Assembly (NCBI RefSeq): GCF_900156785.1
Contig: NZ_FTOP01000008.1
Span: 124,001-188,000 of the forward strand
Direction: 5' to 3'
Length of the DNA: 64,000 bases
Source of the DNA: Belliella pelovolcani
GTDB lineage: Bacteria; Bacteroidota; Bacteroidia; Cytophagales; Cyclobacteriaceae
Below the pieces are notes generated by a model. It was not told the DNA's origin, did not search any database, and worked only from the letters and a program-made list of their open reading frames with translations. How positions within the stretch are numbered: the first letter of the stretch is position 1; the number at the start of each line of letters is the position of its first letter. Positions 1-8,599 of the stretch are shown one piece after another. Both the position numbers and the translations under genes were made by a program.

Positions 1-1
1 C

Positions 2-82
2 ATGAACGTATTTGCACCTTTGATCGATTATTATGTAGTAAAAGCAAACAAGAAAAGGAGGTTACAACGTGCAACAGTCTAA
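2..82 (+). CDS. nqrB: Na+-NQR subunit B, C-terminal end (partial)
   Basis: Only the last 26 codons are in the window; the gene enters from the left edge. The tail reads NVFAPLIDYYVV followed by a basic KKRRLQR stretch, which matches the conserved end of NqrB, the membrane subunit of the Na+-translocating NADH:quinone oxidoreductase. The stop codon at 80-82 lies 14 nt inside nqrC, so the two genes overlap and are probably translationally coupled. The first visible codon happens to be ATG but is not the start. Assignment rests on the tail motif plus the nqrC-D-E genes that follow. Confidence 0.85.
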   Translation: MNVFAPLIDYYVVKANKKRRLQRATV

Positions 83-845
83 CGCATATATCATCACTTT
101 CTCAGTAATTCTGACAGTTGTTTTAGGATTACTCTTATCAGGTACTTCTCAGTTGCTGGGTCCGATTCAGAAAAAAGCTGTAGAACTAGATACCAAAAAG
201 CAGATATTAGGTGCTGTCTTGGATGCTTCTGAAATAAGAGCGATGAAGCCAGATCAAATCCTTGAATTTTATGACAAAAGAATCACATCTAAAGTAGTCG
301 ACATTGATGGTAATGAAATCGAAAAAGATGCTGATGGCAATGATATCGTAGCTGAAAATGTAGATGTAGCCAAAAATTATAAAATGGCACCAGAGAAAAG
401 AAAATACCCAGTTTTCATTTTTCATGCAGAGGGTAATGAAGAAGACGCAGAAGCTATCATCGTTCAAGTATATGGTGCTGGTCTTTGGGATGAAATCTGG
501 GGCTTTCTTGCATTAGACACAGATTTGAATACAATCGAAGGGGTTACTTTTGGTCACAAAGGTGAGACACCAGGTCTTGGTGCTAGAATCACAGAAGGTG
601 GTGTTCAAAACAGATATCAAGGCAAGAAAATCTTCAATGAATCAGGTGAATTCCAGTCTGTGGCCATGCAAAAAGGCGAGGGCAAAGATTATAGCGGTGA
701 AGACCATAAAGTAGATGGACTTTCCGGTGCTACAATCACAGCAAATGGTGTCAATGCCATGTTGGACAATTACCTGAAGGCTTATAAGGCATACTTTGAG
801 AAAATCAAAAGTTCTTCCTCTAGCGAAATTGCCGCATTAAACTAA
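69..845 (+). CDS. nqrC: Na+-NQR subunit C (covalent FMN)
   Basis: Subunit C of the sodium-pumping NADH:quinone oxidoreductase carries a covalently bound FMN in the electron path through the inner membrane. The 258-residue protein has one N-terminal membrane helix (about residues 7-27) and a periplasmic FMN-binding domain. The flavinylation motif SGAT lies at residues 219-222, and Thr222 is the expected attachment site. Start choice: GTG at 69, because AAGGAGG ends 7 nt upstream, an unusually good Shine-Dalgarno for this phylum, and because the first residues (MQQSNAYI) lead straight into the membrane helix. It overlaps nqrB by 14 nt and is 24 nt from nqrD. No apbE flavin transferase, which attaches the FMN, is visible here. 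Confidence 0.96.
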   Translation: MQQSNAYIITFSVILTVVLGLLLSGTSQLLGPIQKKAVELDTKKQILGAVLDASEIRAMKPDQILEFYDKRITSKVVDIDGNEIEKDADGNDIVAENVDVAKNYKMAPEKRKYPVFIFHAEGNEEDAEAIIVQVYGAGLWDEIWGFLALDTDLNTIEGVTFGHKGETPGLGARITEGGVQNRYQGKKIFNESGEFQSVAMQKGEGKDYSGEDHKVDGLSGATITANGVNAMLDNYLKAYKAYFEKIKSSSSSEIAALN

Positions 846-869
846 TCCCGACATTATAAAGAAAATATA

Positions 870-1550
870 ATGAGCACAGAAACTGCAGAAATAAAAGAAA
901 AAAAGGTGTCAGAAGCCTTGTTTTCCAAAAGAAGAAAGAAATTAATCAGTGATCCACTTGTCGACGATAATCCGATTACCATACAGGTATTGGGAATTTG
1001 TTCAGCACTTGCGGTGACAACCCAGATGCAGCCTACTTTGGTAATGGCTATCTCTGTAATATTTGTAATGGTAATGGCCAATTTGACCATTTCCTTATTG
1101 AGGAATACCATTCCGTCTAGGGTTAGAATTATCGTACAGTTGGCCGTTGTTGCTTCCTTGGTGACTTTGGTAAATGAAGTTTTGAAAGCATTTGCATTTG
1201 ATATGTACAAAGAGCTTTCTGTATTCGTTGGTTTGATTATTACCAACTGTATAGTAATGGGTAGACTTGAGGCATTCGCATTAGGAAATAAGCCTTATGA
1301 CTCAGTTCTTGATGGTTTTGGTAGTGCATTGGGATACTCTTGGATTATCCTTGCAGTAGCATTCTTTAGAGAACTTCTAGGCTCAGGTTCAGTATTCGGA
1401 GTTCAAATCTATGATGGAATCAGCAGTGTTTTCGGTGGAGAATTCAGCTTAGCGACCAATGGTCTAATGGTATCGCCGGTAGGTGCTTTCATCATCCTAG
1501 GATTGATCATTTGGGTACAGCGTACCAAGACAGGTTATGTTGAACATTAA
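870..1550 (+). CDS. nqrD: Na+-NQR subunit D
   Basis: Integral membrane subunit of Na+-NQR, 226 residues with about six membrane helices and a slightly long charged N-terminus (first about 30 residues). NqrD and NqrE form an inverted-symmetry pair that holds an intramembrane [2Fe-2S] cluster. The expected cysteines are present as GIC (Cys44) and ITNC (Cys127), the counterparts of the two NqrD ligands known from Vibrio cholerae. The ATG at 870 follows nqrC closely, and nqrE begins 14 nt after its stop, which indicates one operon. Confidence 0.96.
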   Translation: MSTETAEIKEKKVSEALFSKRRKKLISDPLVDDNPITIQVLGICSALAVTTQMQPTLVMAISVIFVMVMANLTISLLRNTIPSRVRIIVQLAVVASLVTLVNEVLKAFAFDMYKELSVFVGLIITNCIVMGRLEAFALGNKPYDSVLDGFGSALGYSWIILAVAFFRELLGSGSVFGVQIYDGISSVFGGEFSLATNGLMVSPVGAFIILGLIIWVQRTKTGYVEH

Positions 1551-1564
1551 TAAAGAAGAGAGAA

Positions 1565-2176
1565 ATGGAATTATTTAGCTTAGCAATTAAGTCAATATTT
1601 ATTGACAACATGGTTTTTGCATACTTCTTGGGAATGTGTTCATTCTTGGCTGTTTCCAAAAAAGTAAGCACAGCTCTTGGTCTTGGTGCAGCAGTAATTT
1701 TTGTATTGACTGTAACTGTTCCAGTTAACTGGCTATTGAACGAATTCATCCTAAAAGAAGGAGCCTTGACTTGGGCTAGTGCTTCCCTTGCGGGAGTGGA
1801 TCTATCTTTCCTAAGGTTCATCATGTTTATCGCAATTATTGCAGCGATGGTACAGCTAGTAGAGATGGTTGTAGAAAAATTTGCTCCTGCCCTTTATGGC
1901 GCCTTGGGTATTTTCCTTCCTTTGATCGCTGTAAACTGTGCTATCTTGGGTGGATCCCTTTTCATGGCACAGAGAGACTACACTTTAGCTGAATCTGCGG
2001 TATACGGATTCGGTTCTGGTACTGGTTTCTTCTTAGCGATCGTAGCACTTGCTGCTATCAGAGAGAAATTGAAATACTCGAACGTACCAAATGGTCTGAA
2101 AGGTTTGGGAATCACCATGCTTCTGACCGGTCTTATGGGTATAGCGTTTATGTCCTTTATGGGTATAGATTTATAA
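1565..2176 (+). CDS. nqrE: Na+-NQR subunit E
   Basis: Integral membrane subunit of Na+-NQR, 203 residues, about six helices, partner of NqrD. The cysteines expected to complete the intramembrane [2Fe-2S] site are Cys25 (FLGMC) and Cys125 (IAVNC). It is the last gene of this operon: a strong bidirectional terminator follows 24 nt after the stop and the next gene points the other way. In many bacteria nqrF comes directly after nqrE; here nqrF lies about 34 kb away (36106-37410) under its own promoter. Confidence 0.96.
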   Translation: MELFSLAIKSIFIDNMVFAYFLGMCSFLAVSKKVSTALGLGAAVIFVLTVTVPVNWLLNEFILKEGALTWASASLAGVDLSFLRFIMFIAIIAAMVQLVEMVVEKFAPALYGALGIFLPLIAVNCAILGGSLFMAQRDYTLAESAVYGFGSGTGFFLAIVALAAIREKLKYSNVPNGLKGLGITMLLTGLMGIAFMSFMGIDL

Positions 2177-2200
2177 TAAGATCAAAACATATTCAAACAA

Positions 2201-2233
2201 AAAAGGCCTCAGATTAATCTGAGGCCTTTTTTG
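2201..2233. terminator. Bidirectional terminator between nqrE and uup
   Basis: A perfect palindrome (AAAAGGCCTCAGATT and its complement) at 2201-2230 is flanked by A-run and T-run, so it can end both nqrE (+) and the convergent ABC-F gene (-). Confidence 0.9.
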
Positions 2234-2247
2234 TTGCTATAGAATTT

Positions 2248-4140
2248 TTATATGATTCCATCTAGCTCACTCAACTCCAACCATCGCATTTCTTTTTCTT
2301 CAAGCAAATCATCGATCTCTTGAATTCTGGCAGACCATCTCATCAACTCTTCATGATCCTCTGAACCATGAGTGATTTTTGATACAAGGTCATCTTTTTC
2401 ATGCTGAAGCATTTCAATCACTTGATTTAGCTCTTCAAATTCCTTTTTATCTTTGAAACTAGCCTTATTCTTAGAAGGTGCCAGATCATTAGCTTCCTGA
2501 GTGATTTTCTGTGGTGTATCCTTTTCTTGCGTCTTTTGAAACTGATTTTCTTTTTCCCATTCTCTGAAATCTGTATAATTCCCTGGGAAATCCTTGATCT
2601 CTCCTTCGCCTTCAAAGACAAACAGATGATCTACCAGTCTATCCATAAAATACCTATCATGAGATACTATAATCAGACAGCCTGGGAAATTATCTAAAAA
2701 TTCCTCAAGTGTATTGAGCGTCACAATATCCAAATCATTGGTAGGCTCATCGAGAATCAAGAAATTTGGACTCTTAATTAAGATCATTAACAGTTGTAGC
2801 CTTCTTCTTTCTCCTCCACTCAGCTTAGCTATTGGTGTATGTTGTTGCTTTGGAGGAAAGCCAAACTTTGTTAGAAACTGAGAAACTGTAATCGTCGCAC
2901 CGCCAGCAACAGTGACCACCTCAGCAACCTCCTTTACAATATCGATCAGTCTTTTCTCCTCATCAAATGCATCCTCCTCTTGCCTATAATACCCGATAGC
3001 AGTAGTTTGACCAATACTTACATTACCCGCATCAGGTGCTAGAGCTCCTGTGATCATATTCAGGAAAGTTGTCTTGCCAGCACCATTTGGGCCTACGATT
3101 CCAATTTTATCACCCTTTTTGAAGATATATGAAAAGTTTTTGATGATCTTTTTATCATCAAAGGACTTTTTAATATGCTCAATCTCTATAATTTTATTTC
3201 CCAGTCGTTGAGAGGTTACCGACAATTCGATCTCGCGCTCTTCTCTTTTGCTAAAAGCCTTTTCTTTTGTTTCTTCGAAAGCATCTACCCTATATTTTGC
3301 TTTAGTTCCTCTGGCTTTAGGTTGTCTTCTAATCCAATCCAACTCCTTTTTATAAAGGCTTTTTGCTTTATCTATTTCTGTAGCTTCTATCTCTCTCCGC
3401 TCAGCTTTTTTCTCCAAAAAGTAACCATAATTGCCCATGTAACGATGAATACTTCCATTGTCAAGTTCAAGGATTTGATTGGTCACTTTCTCTAAGAAAT
3501 ACCTATCATGGGTTACCATAAATAAAGCTAAATTAGCCTTAGAAAGATATTCTTCAAGCCATTCTATAGTTTCCAAATCCAAATGGTTGGTTGGTTCATC
3601 TAACAATAGCAAATCAGGCTTTTCTAAAATGGCTTTTGCCAATGCCACTCTTTTCCTCTGACCTCCACTTAGATTACCCACTGCTATATCTGTATCATGA
3701 AGCCCTAACTTCCCCAAGACTTCTTTGACTTGATATTCGAAATCCCAAGCCTCAAGTCTATCCATTTTTTCGAAAATTTTCTGAAGTTGATCAGAGTTGT
3801 CTTTACCATTTTCTGAATCAATCATTGCTTTGTGATAATCTTCGATGACTTTCAAGGTTTCATTATCACTCCCATCAAAAATGGTTTGATAAATGGATAG
3901 GTTTCCTGTGAAAACAGGATTTTGATGAACGTAAGCGACCTTTACTTGCTGATTGATTGCAATATGGCCTGAGTCGGGGACTTCTATCCCCATTATGATT
4001 TTCATCAATGTAGATTTCCCTGCCCCATTTATTCCAACTAAGGCTACTTTTTGACCCTGATCTAGACCAAAAGAAATGTTTTGAAAAAGTTTACGCTCGC
4101 CAAAAGACTTGCTTAGATTTTCTACTGATAAGTAATTCAT
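2248..4140 (-). CDS. uup: ABC-F family ATPase, Uup type
   Basis: Soluble twin-ATPase of the ABC-F family, which acts on ribosomes or in DNA maintenance rather than in transport. It has two ABC domains: the first with Walker A GINGAGKST (residues 36-44), signature LSGGQRKR and Walker B LLLLDEPTNHLD; the second with GPNGAGKTT, LSGGERRR and LILDEPTNDLD. The C-terminus is a charged coiled coil (roughly the last 90 residues), the mark of Uup. Length 630 is close to E. coli Uup. I chose the ATG at 4140 (MNYLSVENLSKSFG) over an in-frame ATG at 4200, because the extra 20 residues do not belong to the fold and a promoter lies inside that stretch. Other ABC-F types such as EttA lack this tail. Confidence 0.85.
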   Translation of the reverse strand: MNYLSVENLSKSFGERKLFQNISFGLDQGQKVALVGINGAGKSTLMKIIMGIEVPDSGHIAINQQVKVAYVHQNPVFTGNLSIYQTIFDGSDNETLKVIEDYHKAMIDSENGKDNSDQLQKIFEKMDRLEAWDFEYQVKEVLGKLGLHDTDIAVGNLSGGQRKRVALAKAILEKPDLLLLDEPTNHLDLETIEWLEEYLSKANLALFMVTHDRYFLEKVTNQILELDNGSIHRYMGNYGYFLEKKAERREIEATEIDKAKSLYKKELDWIRRQPKARGTKAKYRVDAFEETKEKAFSKREEREIELSVTSQRLGNKIIEIEHIKKSFDDKKIIKNFSYIFKKGDKIGIVGPNGAGKTTFLNMITGALAPDAGNVSIGQTTAIGYYRQEEDAFDEEKRLIDIVKEVAEVVTVAGGATITVSQFLTKFGFPPKQQHTPIAKLSGGERRRLQLLMILIKSPNFLILDEPTNDLDIVTLNTLEEFLDNFPGCLIIVSHDRYFMDRLVDHLFVFEGEGEIKDFPGNYTDFREWEKENQFQKTQEKDTPQKITQEANDLAPSKNKASFKDKKEFEELNQVIEMLQHEKDDLVSKITHGSEDHEELMRWSARIQEIDDLLEEKEMRWLELSELDGII

Positions 4141-4144
4141 GGTG

Positions 4145-4152
4145 CAAAGATA
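4145..4152 (-). promoter_or_regulatory. Promoter -7 element of uup (leaderless?)
   Basis: On the minus strand the sequence TATCTTTG fits the Bacteroidota -7 consensus TAnnTTTG. Only CACC separates it from the ATG at 4140, so transcription would begin at or next to the start codon, giving a leaderless message. No clear -33 TTTG is visible. Confidence 0.6.
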
Positions 4153-4244
4153 GTGTTTGCAAAGTGCTAAATCTGCGCTTTTGAAAAATTCCTTATACAT
4201 TTCAATAACTTAATTAAAACGACAGAAAACAAGTTTTTGCAAAA

Positions 4245-4397
4245 ATGCTCCTACACAGCAATGCGATCACCTGCCCGAGCTGCAATTTGGAATTGGAAGT
4301 AGATCGCGAAAAATCAGAGGGGGCATTAGCTGCTTTGAGCAAACTACAATCAGGACTACATGAAGCAGCTACTATTCGTCAAAACTCCAAGACTTGA
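4245..4397 (+). CDS. Small CPSC-motif protein (50 aa)
   Basis: A 50-codon frame opening with ATG and ending TGA. The product starts MLLHSNAITCPSCNLELEVD and continues with an amphipathic, helix-prone tail ending in QNSKT. The CPSC knuckle (Cys10, Cys13) resembles half of a zinc ribbon; no second cysteine pair is present, so metal binding would need a dimer or another partner. It sits between the divergent uup and a convergent coiled-coil gene, in a gap otherwise empty. Codon use looks protein-like and the motif suggests a real gene. The family is not one I can name. Confidence 0.55.
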   Translation: MLLHSNAITCPSCNLELEVDREKSEGALAALSKLQSGLHEAATIRQNSKT

Positions 4398-4403
4398 TAT
4401 ACC

Positions 4404-4724
4404 CTAAGTCTTTTTAATTAAAACTTTAAATGCTTCACCAAGTTGCTTAAAAGCATTTTTAAAATGCTTTTGGGATTTTTTCAAATTGGGTTCTATTTCT
4501 GTCTTTTTCGAATTGTAAAGGGTTTCAACTTTTGATTTCCCCTTCTTAAATTCTTCTTCTATGGTAGTCTTTTTCTCTCTTAGATCCCTGATTTTCTTTT
4601 CTAGTTCAACCTTTGCATCTCCACCAGCATCAGCTGCTTTTTCAATTAATTGTTCTATTTTAGTACCAATGTCCTGAAGAAGAGACTCTACTTCCTCAAA
4701 TCCGGACTTTTTATGACCTGCCAT
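4404..4724 (-). CDS. Small charged coiled-coil protein, unknown
   Basis: A 106-residue soluble protein, very rich in Lys and Glu, with a strong helical/coiled-coil pattern from about residue 10 to 75 and a basic C-terminus ending VLIKKT. No signal peptide, membrane helix or known motif is visible. Its start at 4724 is 34 nt from the start of the divergent gene at 4759, so the two probably share a promoter region. Its 3' end lies 6 nt from the convergent CPSC gene. Function unknown; small helical proteins of this type are often nucleoid or stress proteins, but nothing here proves that. Confidence 0.7.
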   Translation of the reverse strand: MAGHKKSGFEEVESLLQDIGTKIEQLIEKAADAGGDAKVELEKKIRDLREKKTTIEEEFKKGKSKVETLYNSKKTEIEPNLKKSQKHFKNAFKQLGEAFKVLIKKT

Positions 4725-4758
4725 AATCTTTAATTTGATTGTAAAACTAATTTACGAA

Positions 4759-5433
4759 ATGTTAGCAGAAATAATCGAAAAACTAGAAACCACCACTAAA
4801 TTGAAACATGATTTATTCAATCAATTAGTGATGTATTTTGATAATTTAGAAAAAACTTGTCGAGAAGTAGCCTCGGAATTAGAAAATGCAGGAAATATTA
4901 AGAACATGCCAATCAGAGTCGAAAAAGTAAATGACTATGAATTTCTTTTCAGAATAGGAGGGGATGTTTTGATTTTTATGATGCAAAGCAATATCGTAAG
5001 AATTCCAGACGAAGCCTATATCAGTAAAACCAAATACCTAAAAAATGATGTCTCTCTTCGCTACTTTGGTCAAGTCTTGATTTATAATTTTCTTGCTGAC
5101 ACCATTACTTATGGCAGGTTGGAAGATCCGGGCTATTTGATAAGCCGCGTCCTACTGAATAGGGAAAATAAATTTTTCCTTGAAGGGGACAGAAAGATTG
5201 TATTTGGTTTCCCAGAACTAAAAGAGAATATAGTCTCAAAGGAGAAAAACAGACAACTTATTGAAGGCTTAATCCTCTCTGCACTCAACAATGACCTGAT
5301 TGCTCCCAATTTCCACGACATCATGATGATCAATTACCATCAAAAGTTAGAACACACTTCAAGTATGGGCAACCCACAAAAAATTGGCTTTGATATGTTT
5401 GCAAAAAACCGAGAAACTCCTAATCCTCAATAG
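4759..5433 (+). CDS. Conserved-looking unknown protein (224 aa)
   Basis: A 224-residue soluble protein of mixed alpha/beta character, without signal peptide, membrane helix or recognised motif. I place the start at ATG 4759 (MLAEIIEKLE); an earlier TTG at 4735 would add eight residues but leaves almost no room for a leader. It overlaps the convergent ABC exporter gene by 14 nt at the 3' ends, and no terminator separates them. The central part (about residues 45-140) reads like a compact sheet domain. I do not recognise the family. Confidence 0.75.
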   Translation: MLAEIIEKLETTTKLKHDLFNQLVMYFDNLEKTCREVASELENAGNIKNMPIRVEKVNDYEFLFRIGGDVLIFMMQSNIVRIPDEAYISKTKYLKNDVSLRYFGQVLIYNFLADTITYGRLEDPGYLISRVLLNRENKFFLEGDRKIVFGFPELKENIVSKEKNRQLIEGLILSALNNDLIAPNFHDIMMINYHQKLEHTSSMGNPQKIGFDMFAKNRETPNPQ

Positions 5434-7210
5434 GTTCATTGATCTGGGTTTGCTTTTCATACAATTCTGCATAGACGCCTTTTTTAGCCATCAATTCTTC
5501 ATGACTTCCTTGCTCGACAAGCTTACCGTCATCTAAGACAATGATTTTATCAGCAAGCTTAGCAGAAGACACTCTGTGAGATATAATTACTGAGGTTCTA
5601 TTTACCATGATTTTACTCAAAGCATTAAGAATAGCATTTTCAGTTTTGGTATCTACTGCGGAAAGACAGTCGTCCAATAGTAAAATACTTGGCTCTTTGG
5701 CGATAGCTCTAGCAATCGAAACTCGTTGTTTTTGACCTCCAGAAAGTGTAATTCCTCTCTCGCCTAATCTGGTCTGGAATCCTTTTGGAAAAGCAATAAT
5801 ATTATCATAGACATCGGCATCTTTTGCAGCTTTTTCTACCAGTTCTCCTGGGATTTGATCCAGTCCAAAACCAATATTATTGGAAATACTATCACTAAAT
5901 AGGAAAACATCTTGAGGTACAAATCCAATCTGACGCCTCAATGCTGCTGTATCAAATTTCTCAATTTCATGACCATCTATGTAAATCTCTCCCTCTGACA
6001 CATCATACATACGCATCAGAAGGTTGGCTATTGTAGACTTTCCTGAGCCTGTTGTTCCAATGATTGCAAGTGATTCTCCAGAATCTATATCGAAACTCAC
6101 ACTATCAAGTGCCTTGATGCCTGACTCTGGATAGGTGAATGAAACATTTTTGACTTCAATTTTACCTTTTATAGGAATATCCAATCCTTCTGAACTGATT
6201 ATGTCATTCTTCTCGTCTAAAAACTCATTAATTCTGGTTTGAGAAGCTGCCGCACGCTGCACAATACTAGTCACCCATCCAAGTGATGTCACGGGCCAAG
6301 TAAGCATATTGACATATAGAATAAACTCGGCAATTACACCATAACCTATAGTTCCATCAATCACTTGCATTCCTCCTATATACACTGTAATGATGGTACT
6401 GATACCTATCAATGCCAATATAAGTGGGTAAAAAAGTGCCTGTACAAGCGTCAGTCGAATAGATTTGTCTTTATAATCTTCACTAGCGGTCTTGAAATCA
6501 TGAGCGCTGTCATCTTCTCGGACAAAAGCCTTCAATACTCTGATTCCAGAAAAAGCTTCTTGGACAAAAGTACTTAGGCCTGAAAGGCTTCTTTGAATTT
6601 TTTCTGATCTTTCATTGATCAGATTATTGACAAAATAGATACTAATAGACAGCACAGGAAGTGGTAATAAAGAATAGATCGTCAATTCTACATTTACGCT
6701 GAGCATATATCCTATTACCAAAGGAAATAAAATCAGAAGATTGAGTCCATACATGATCGCTGGGCCCAAATACATCCTAACTCTACTCACGTCCTCAGTG
6801 ATCCTAGCCATCAAATCTCCTGTACTATTTCTTCTGTAGAAACTCAAAGGTAGACTCTGATAATGATTGAAAATCTCATTTTTCATATCATACTCTATCA
6901 ATCGAGACATGATAATTATAGTCTGACGGATCAAAAACAAAAAGAAACCTCGAAGCAAGGCCATGACTAATATCAAAACACCAAAAATAAAGATGAATTT
7001 CAAAAATGAAGATCTCGCTATAACACTCAGTTCACCTTCGCTAAAAACCTGGTAATAAGCAAAACTCTCCACCACATAATCTATGGCTATCCTTACAAGT
7101 TGAGCTGGAATAATTACAAAAATATTAGAAATCACAGTAAATATGATTCCTAACAATAGGTAACCCTTATATTTATACAAATACTTATTTAATCGCCAGA
7201 GTGGTTTCAC
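5420..7210 (-). CDS. ABC exporter, fused permease/ATPase (MsbA/multidrug type)
   Basis: A half-transporter of 596 residues that would work as a homodimer in the inner membrane and export a lipid or hydrophobic compound. The N-terminal part (about 15-320) has six membrane helices of the type I exporter fold. The C-terminal ATPase has Walker A GTTGSGKST (residues 385-393), signature LSGGQKQR, Walker B ILLLDD and the switch histidine in VIISHR. Length and order match MsbA/BmrA-like exporters. It is a single transcription unit; the 3' end overlaps the convergent gene by 14 nt. The substrate cannot be read from the sequence. Confidence 0.9.
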   Translation of the reverse strand: MKPLWRLNKYLYKYKGYLLLGIIFTVISNIFVIIPAQLVRIAIDYVVESFAYYQVFSEGELSVIARSSFLKFIFIFGVLILVMALLRGFFLFLIRQTIIIMSRLIEYDMKNEIFNHYQSLPLSFYRRNSTGDLMARITEDVSRVRMYLGPAIMYGLNLLILFPLVIGYMLSVNVELTIYSLLPLPVLSISIYFVNNLINERSEKIQRSLSGLSTFVQEAFSGIRVLKAFVREDDSAHDFKTASEDYKDKSIRLTLVQALFYPLILALIGISTIITVYIGGMQVIDGTIGYGVIAEFILYVNMLTWPVTSLGWVTSIVQRAAASQTRINEFLDEKNDIISSEGLDIPIKGKIEVKNVSFTYPESGIKALDSVSFDIDSGESLAIIGTTGSGKSTIANLLMRMYDVSEGEIYIDGHEIEKFDTAALRRQIGFVPQDVFLFSDSISNNIGFGLDQIPGELVEKAAKDADVYDNIIAFPKGFQTRLGERGITLSGGQKQRVSIARAIAKEPSILLLDDCLSAVDTKTENAILNALSKIMVNRTSVIISHRVSSAKLADKIIVLDDGKLVEQGSHEELMAKKGVYAELYEKQTQINEPIED

Positions 7211-7263
7211 GAAATAAAAACTTTTAAATCACTTGATTAGTTTTTTTTAACTACCTTAATTGC

Positions 7264-7296
7264 GTTGGTAAAGCCCGAGAAAAATATATAATTTTG
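7264..7296 (+). promoter_or_regulatory. Promoter of leucine dehydrogenase
   Basis: TAATTTTG at 7289-7296 fits the Bacteroidota -7 consensus; GTTG at 7264-7267, 21 nt upstream, is a fair -33 element. The gene starts 61 nt downstream. Confidence 0.65.
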
Positions 7297-7357
7297 CATC
7301 GGTGATTTTACAAGACAACAACCCCAAATATAACACAATAAAAAATTCCAAGTTCAA

Positions 7358-8458
7358 ATGGTAGAGATTAATCCTGTGGAAAAAGTAAGAGAAGGATCCA
7401 TCTATGGACAGATCACTTCTTTAGGTCATGAGCAATTGGTCATCTGTTATGATGAACCTACAGGGCTGAAGGCCATTATAGGTATCCACAATACAGTCCT
7501 TGGACCTGCACTAGGCGGCACGAGGATGTGGAACTATGCATCAGAGGCAGAGGCCATCACTGATGTTTTGAGATTGTCCCGCGGGATGACATTCAAAGCT
7601 GCTATTTCCGGCCTCAACTTGGGTGGTGGCAAGGCTGTTATCATAGGAGATCCAAAATTGAAGAATGAAGCTTTTTTAAGAAGATTCGGAAGATTTGTTG
7701 ATAGCCTAGGAGGTAGATACATCACTGCAGAAGATGTCAATATGAAAACAAGCGATATGGAATATATCGCTATGGAAACTAAATATGTAACAGGCCTTCC
7801 TGAAGTGAGAGGTGGAGGTGGTGATCCATCTCCTGTGACAGCTTATGGTACTTATCTTGGAATGAAGGCTGCTTCAAAAAAAGCTTTCGGAACCGATTCA
7901 TTGGAAGGTAAAAGAATCCTTGTTCAAGGAGTAGGCCAAGTAGGCAAATATTTGGTAGAAAGACTAATGAAAGAAAATGCCGAAGTATTCGTAACGGACA
8001 TTTTCGAAGATAAGCTTGCTGAAGTAGCCAAAAATACTGGAGCAACTGCAATTTCACCTGATATGGTTTATGACTTTGATATGGACATCTATTCTCCATG
8101 TGCATTAGGTGCAACCATCAATGATGATACGATTGATAGACTGAAATGTAAAGTAATCGCTGGTGGAGCCAACAATCAACTGAAAGATGAAGAGTACCAC
8201 GGTAAAATACTTCTTGAAAAAGGCATTATCTACGCTCCAGATTTCTTAATCAACTCAGGTGGCTTGATCAATGTTTGTGCAGAGTTTATGGGTGGTTACA
8301 ATAGAGAGTCTACCTACAGACACGCAGAAAAAATCTATGACATCACAACTTCCATTTTGGAAAAGTCTGCTATTGAAAACATCCCTTCTCAACAAGCGGC
8401 AATTGAAATGGCTTGGAGTAGAATTGAAGCAATCGGAAGAGTAAAACTTCCTTACTAA
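7358..8458 (+). CDS. Leucine (Glu/Leu/Phe/Val) dehydrogenase
   Basis: NAD-dependent amino-acid dehydrogenase that interconverts branched-chain amino acids and their keto acids in the cytoplasm. Visible hallmarks are the dimerisation-domain motif PALGGTRMW, two catalytic lysines (Lys80 in MTFK and Lys92 in GGGKA), and a Rossmann nucleotide motif GVGQVG (residues 191-196). Length 366 agrees with leucine dehydrogenases (about 360-370), and the short GGTRMW loop points to Leu/Val rather than Glu as substrate. Substrate is inferred from family resemblance. It stands alone with its own promoter and terminator. Confidence 0.9.
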   Translation: MVEINPVEKVREGSIYGQITSLGHEQLVICYDEPTGLKAIIGIHNTVLGPALGGTRMWNYASEAEAITDVLRLSRGMTFKAAISGLNLGGGKAVIIGDPKLKNEAFLRRFGRFVDSLGGRYITAEDVNMKTSDMEYIAMETKYVTGLPEVRGGGGDPSPVTAYGTYLGMKAASKKAFGTDSLEGKRILVQGVGQVGKYLVERLMKENAEVFVTDIFEDKLAEVAKNTGATAISPDMVYDFDMDIYSPCALGATINDDTIDRLKCKVIAGGANNQLKDEEYHGKILLEKGIIYAPDFLINSGGLINVCAEFMGGYNRESTYRHAEKIYDITTSILEKSAIENIPSQQAAIEMAWSRIEAIGRVKLPY

Positions 8459-8474
8459 AATTAAATAAAAATTG

Positions 8475-8519
8475 AAACCACCTGAAATTCAGTTATGCTG
8501 CAATTTCAGGTGGTTTTTA
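8475..8519 (+). terminator. Terminator after leucine dehydrogenase
   Basis: A perfect 15-bp stem (AAACCACCTGAAATT at 8475-8489 with its complement at 8502-8516) is followed by a T-run. Confidence 0.9.
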
Positions 8520-8599
8520 ATATGCTTAAAGTCAGATTAGACGAACTGTCTTCAATTACTACGTCTAAAATATTATATTTACGTTCTTTAAATTCAGGT

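Noticed and set aside
69-90. nqrC SD as evidence of widespread SD use
   Set aside because: The AGGAGG lies in the nqrB codons for Arg-Arg, a conserved basic tail, so it may be partly coincidental; most genes here have none.
207-467. Minus-strand frame inside nqrC
   Set aside because: Shadow of a well-supported gene; the product has no sensible domain.
8495-8599. Upstream extension of nusB
   Set aside because: The extra codons lie in the leucine dehydrogenase terminator and a promoter-like region; the NusB fold starts at ATG 8600.
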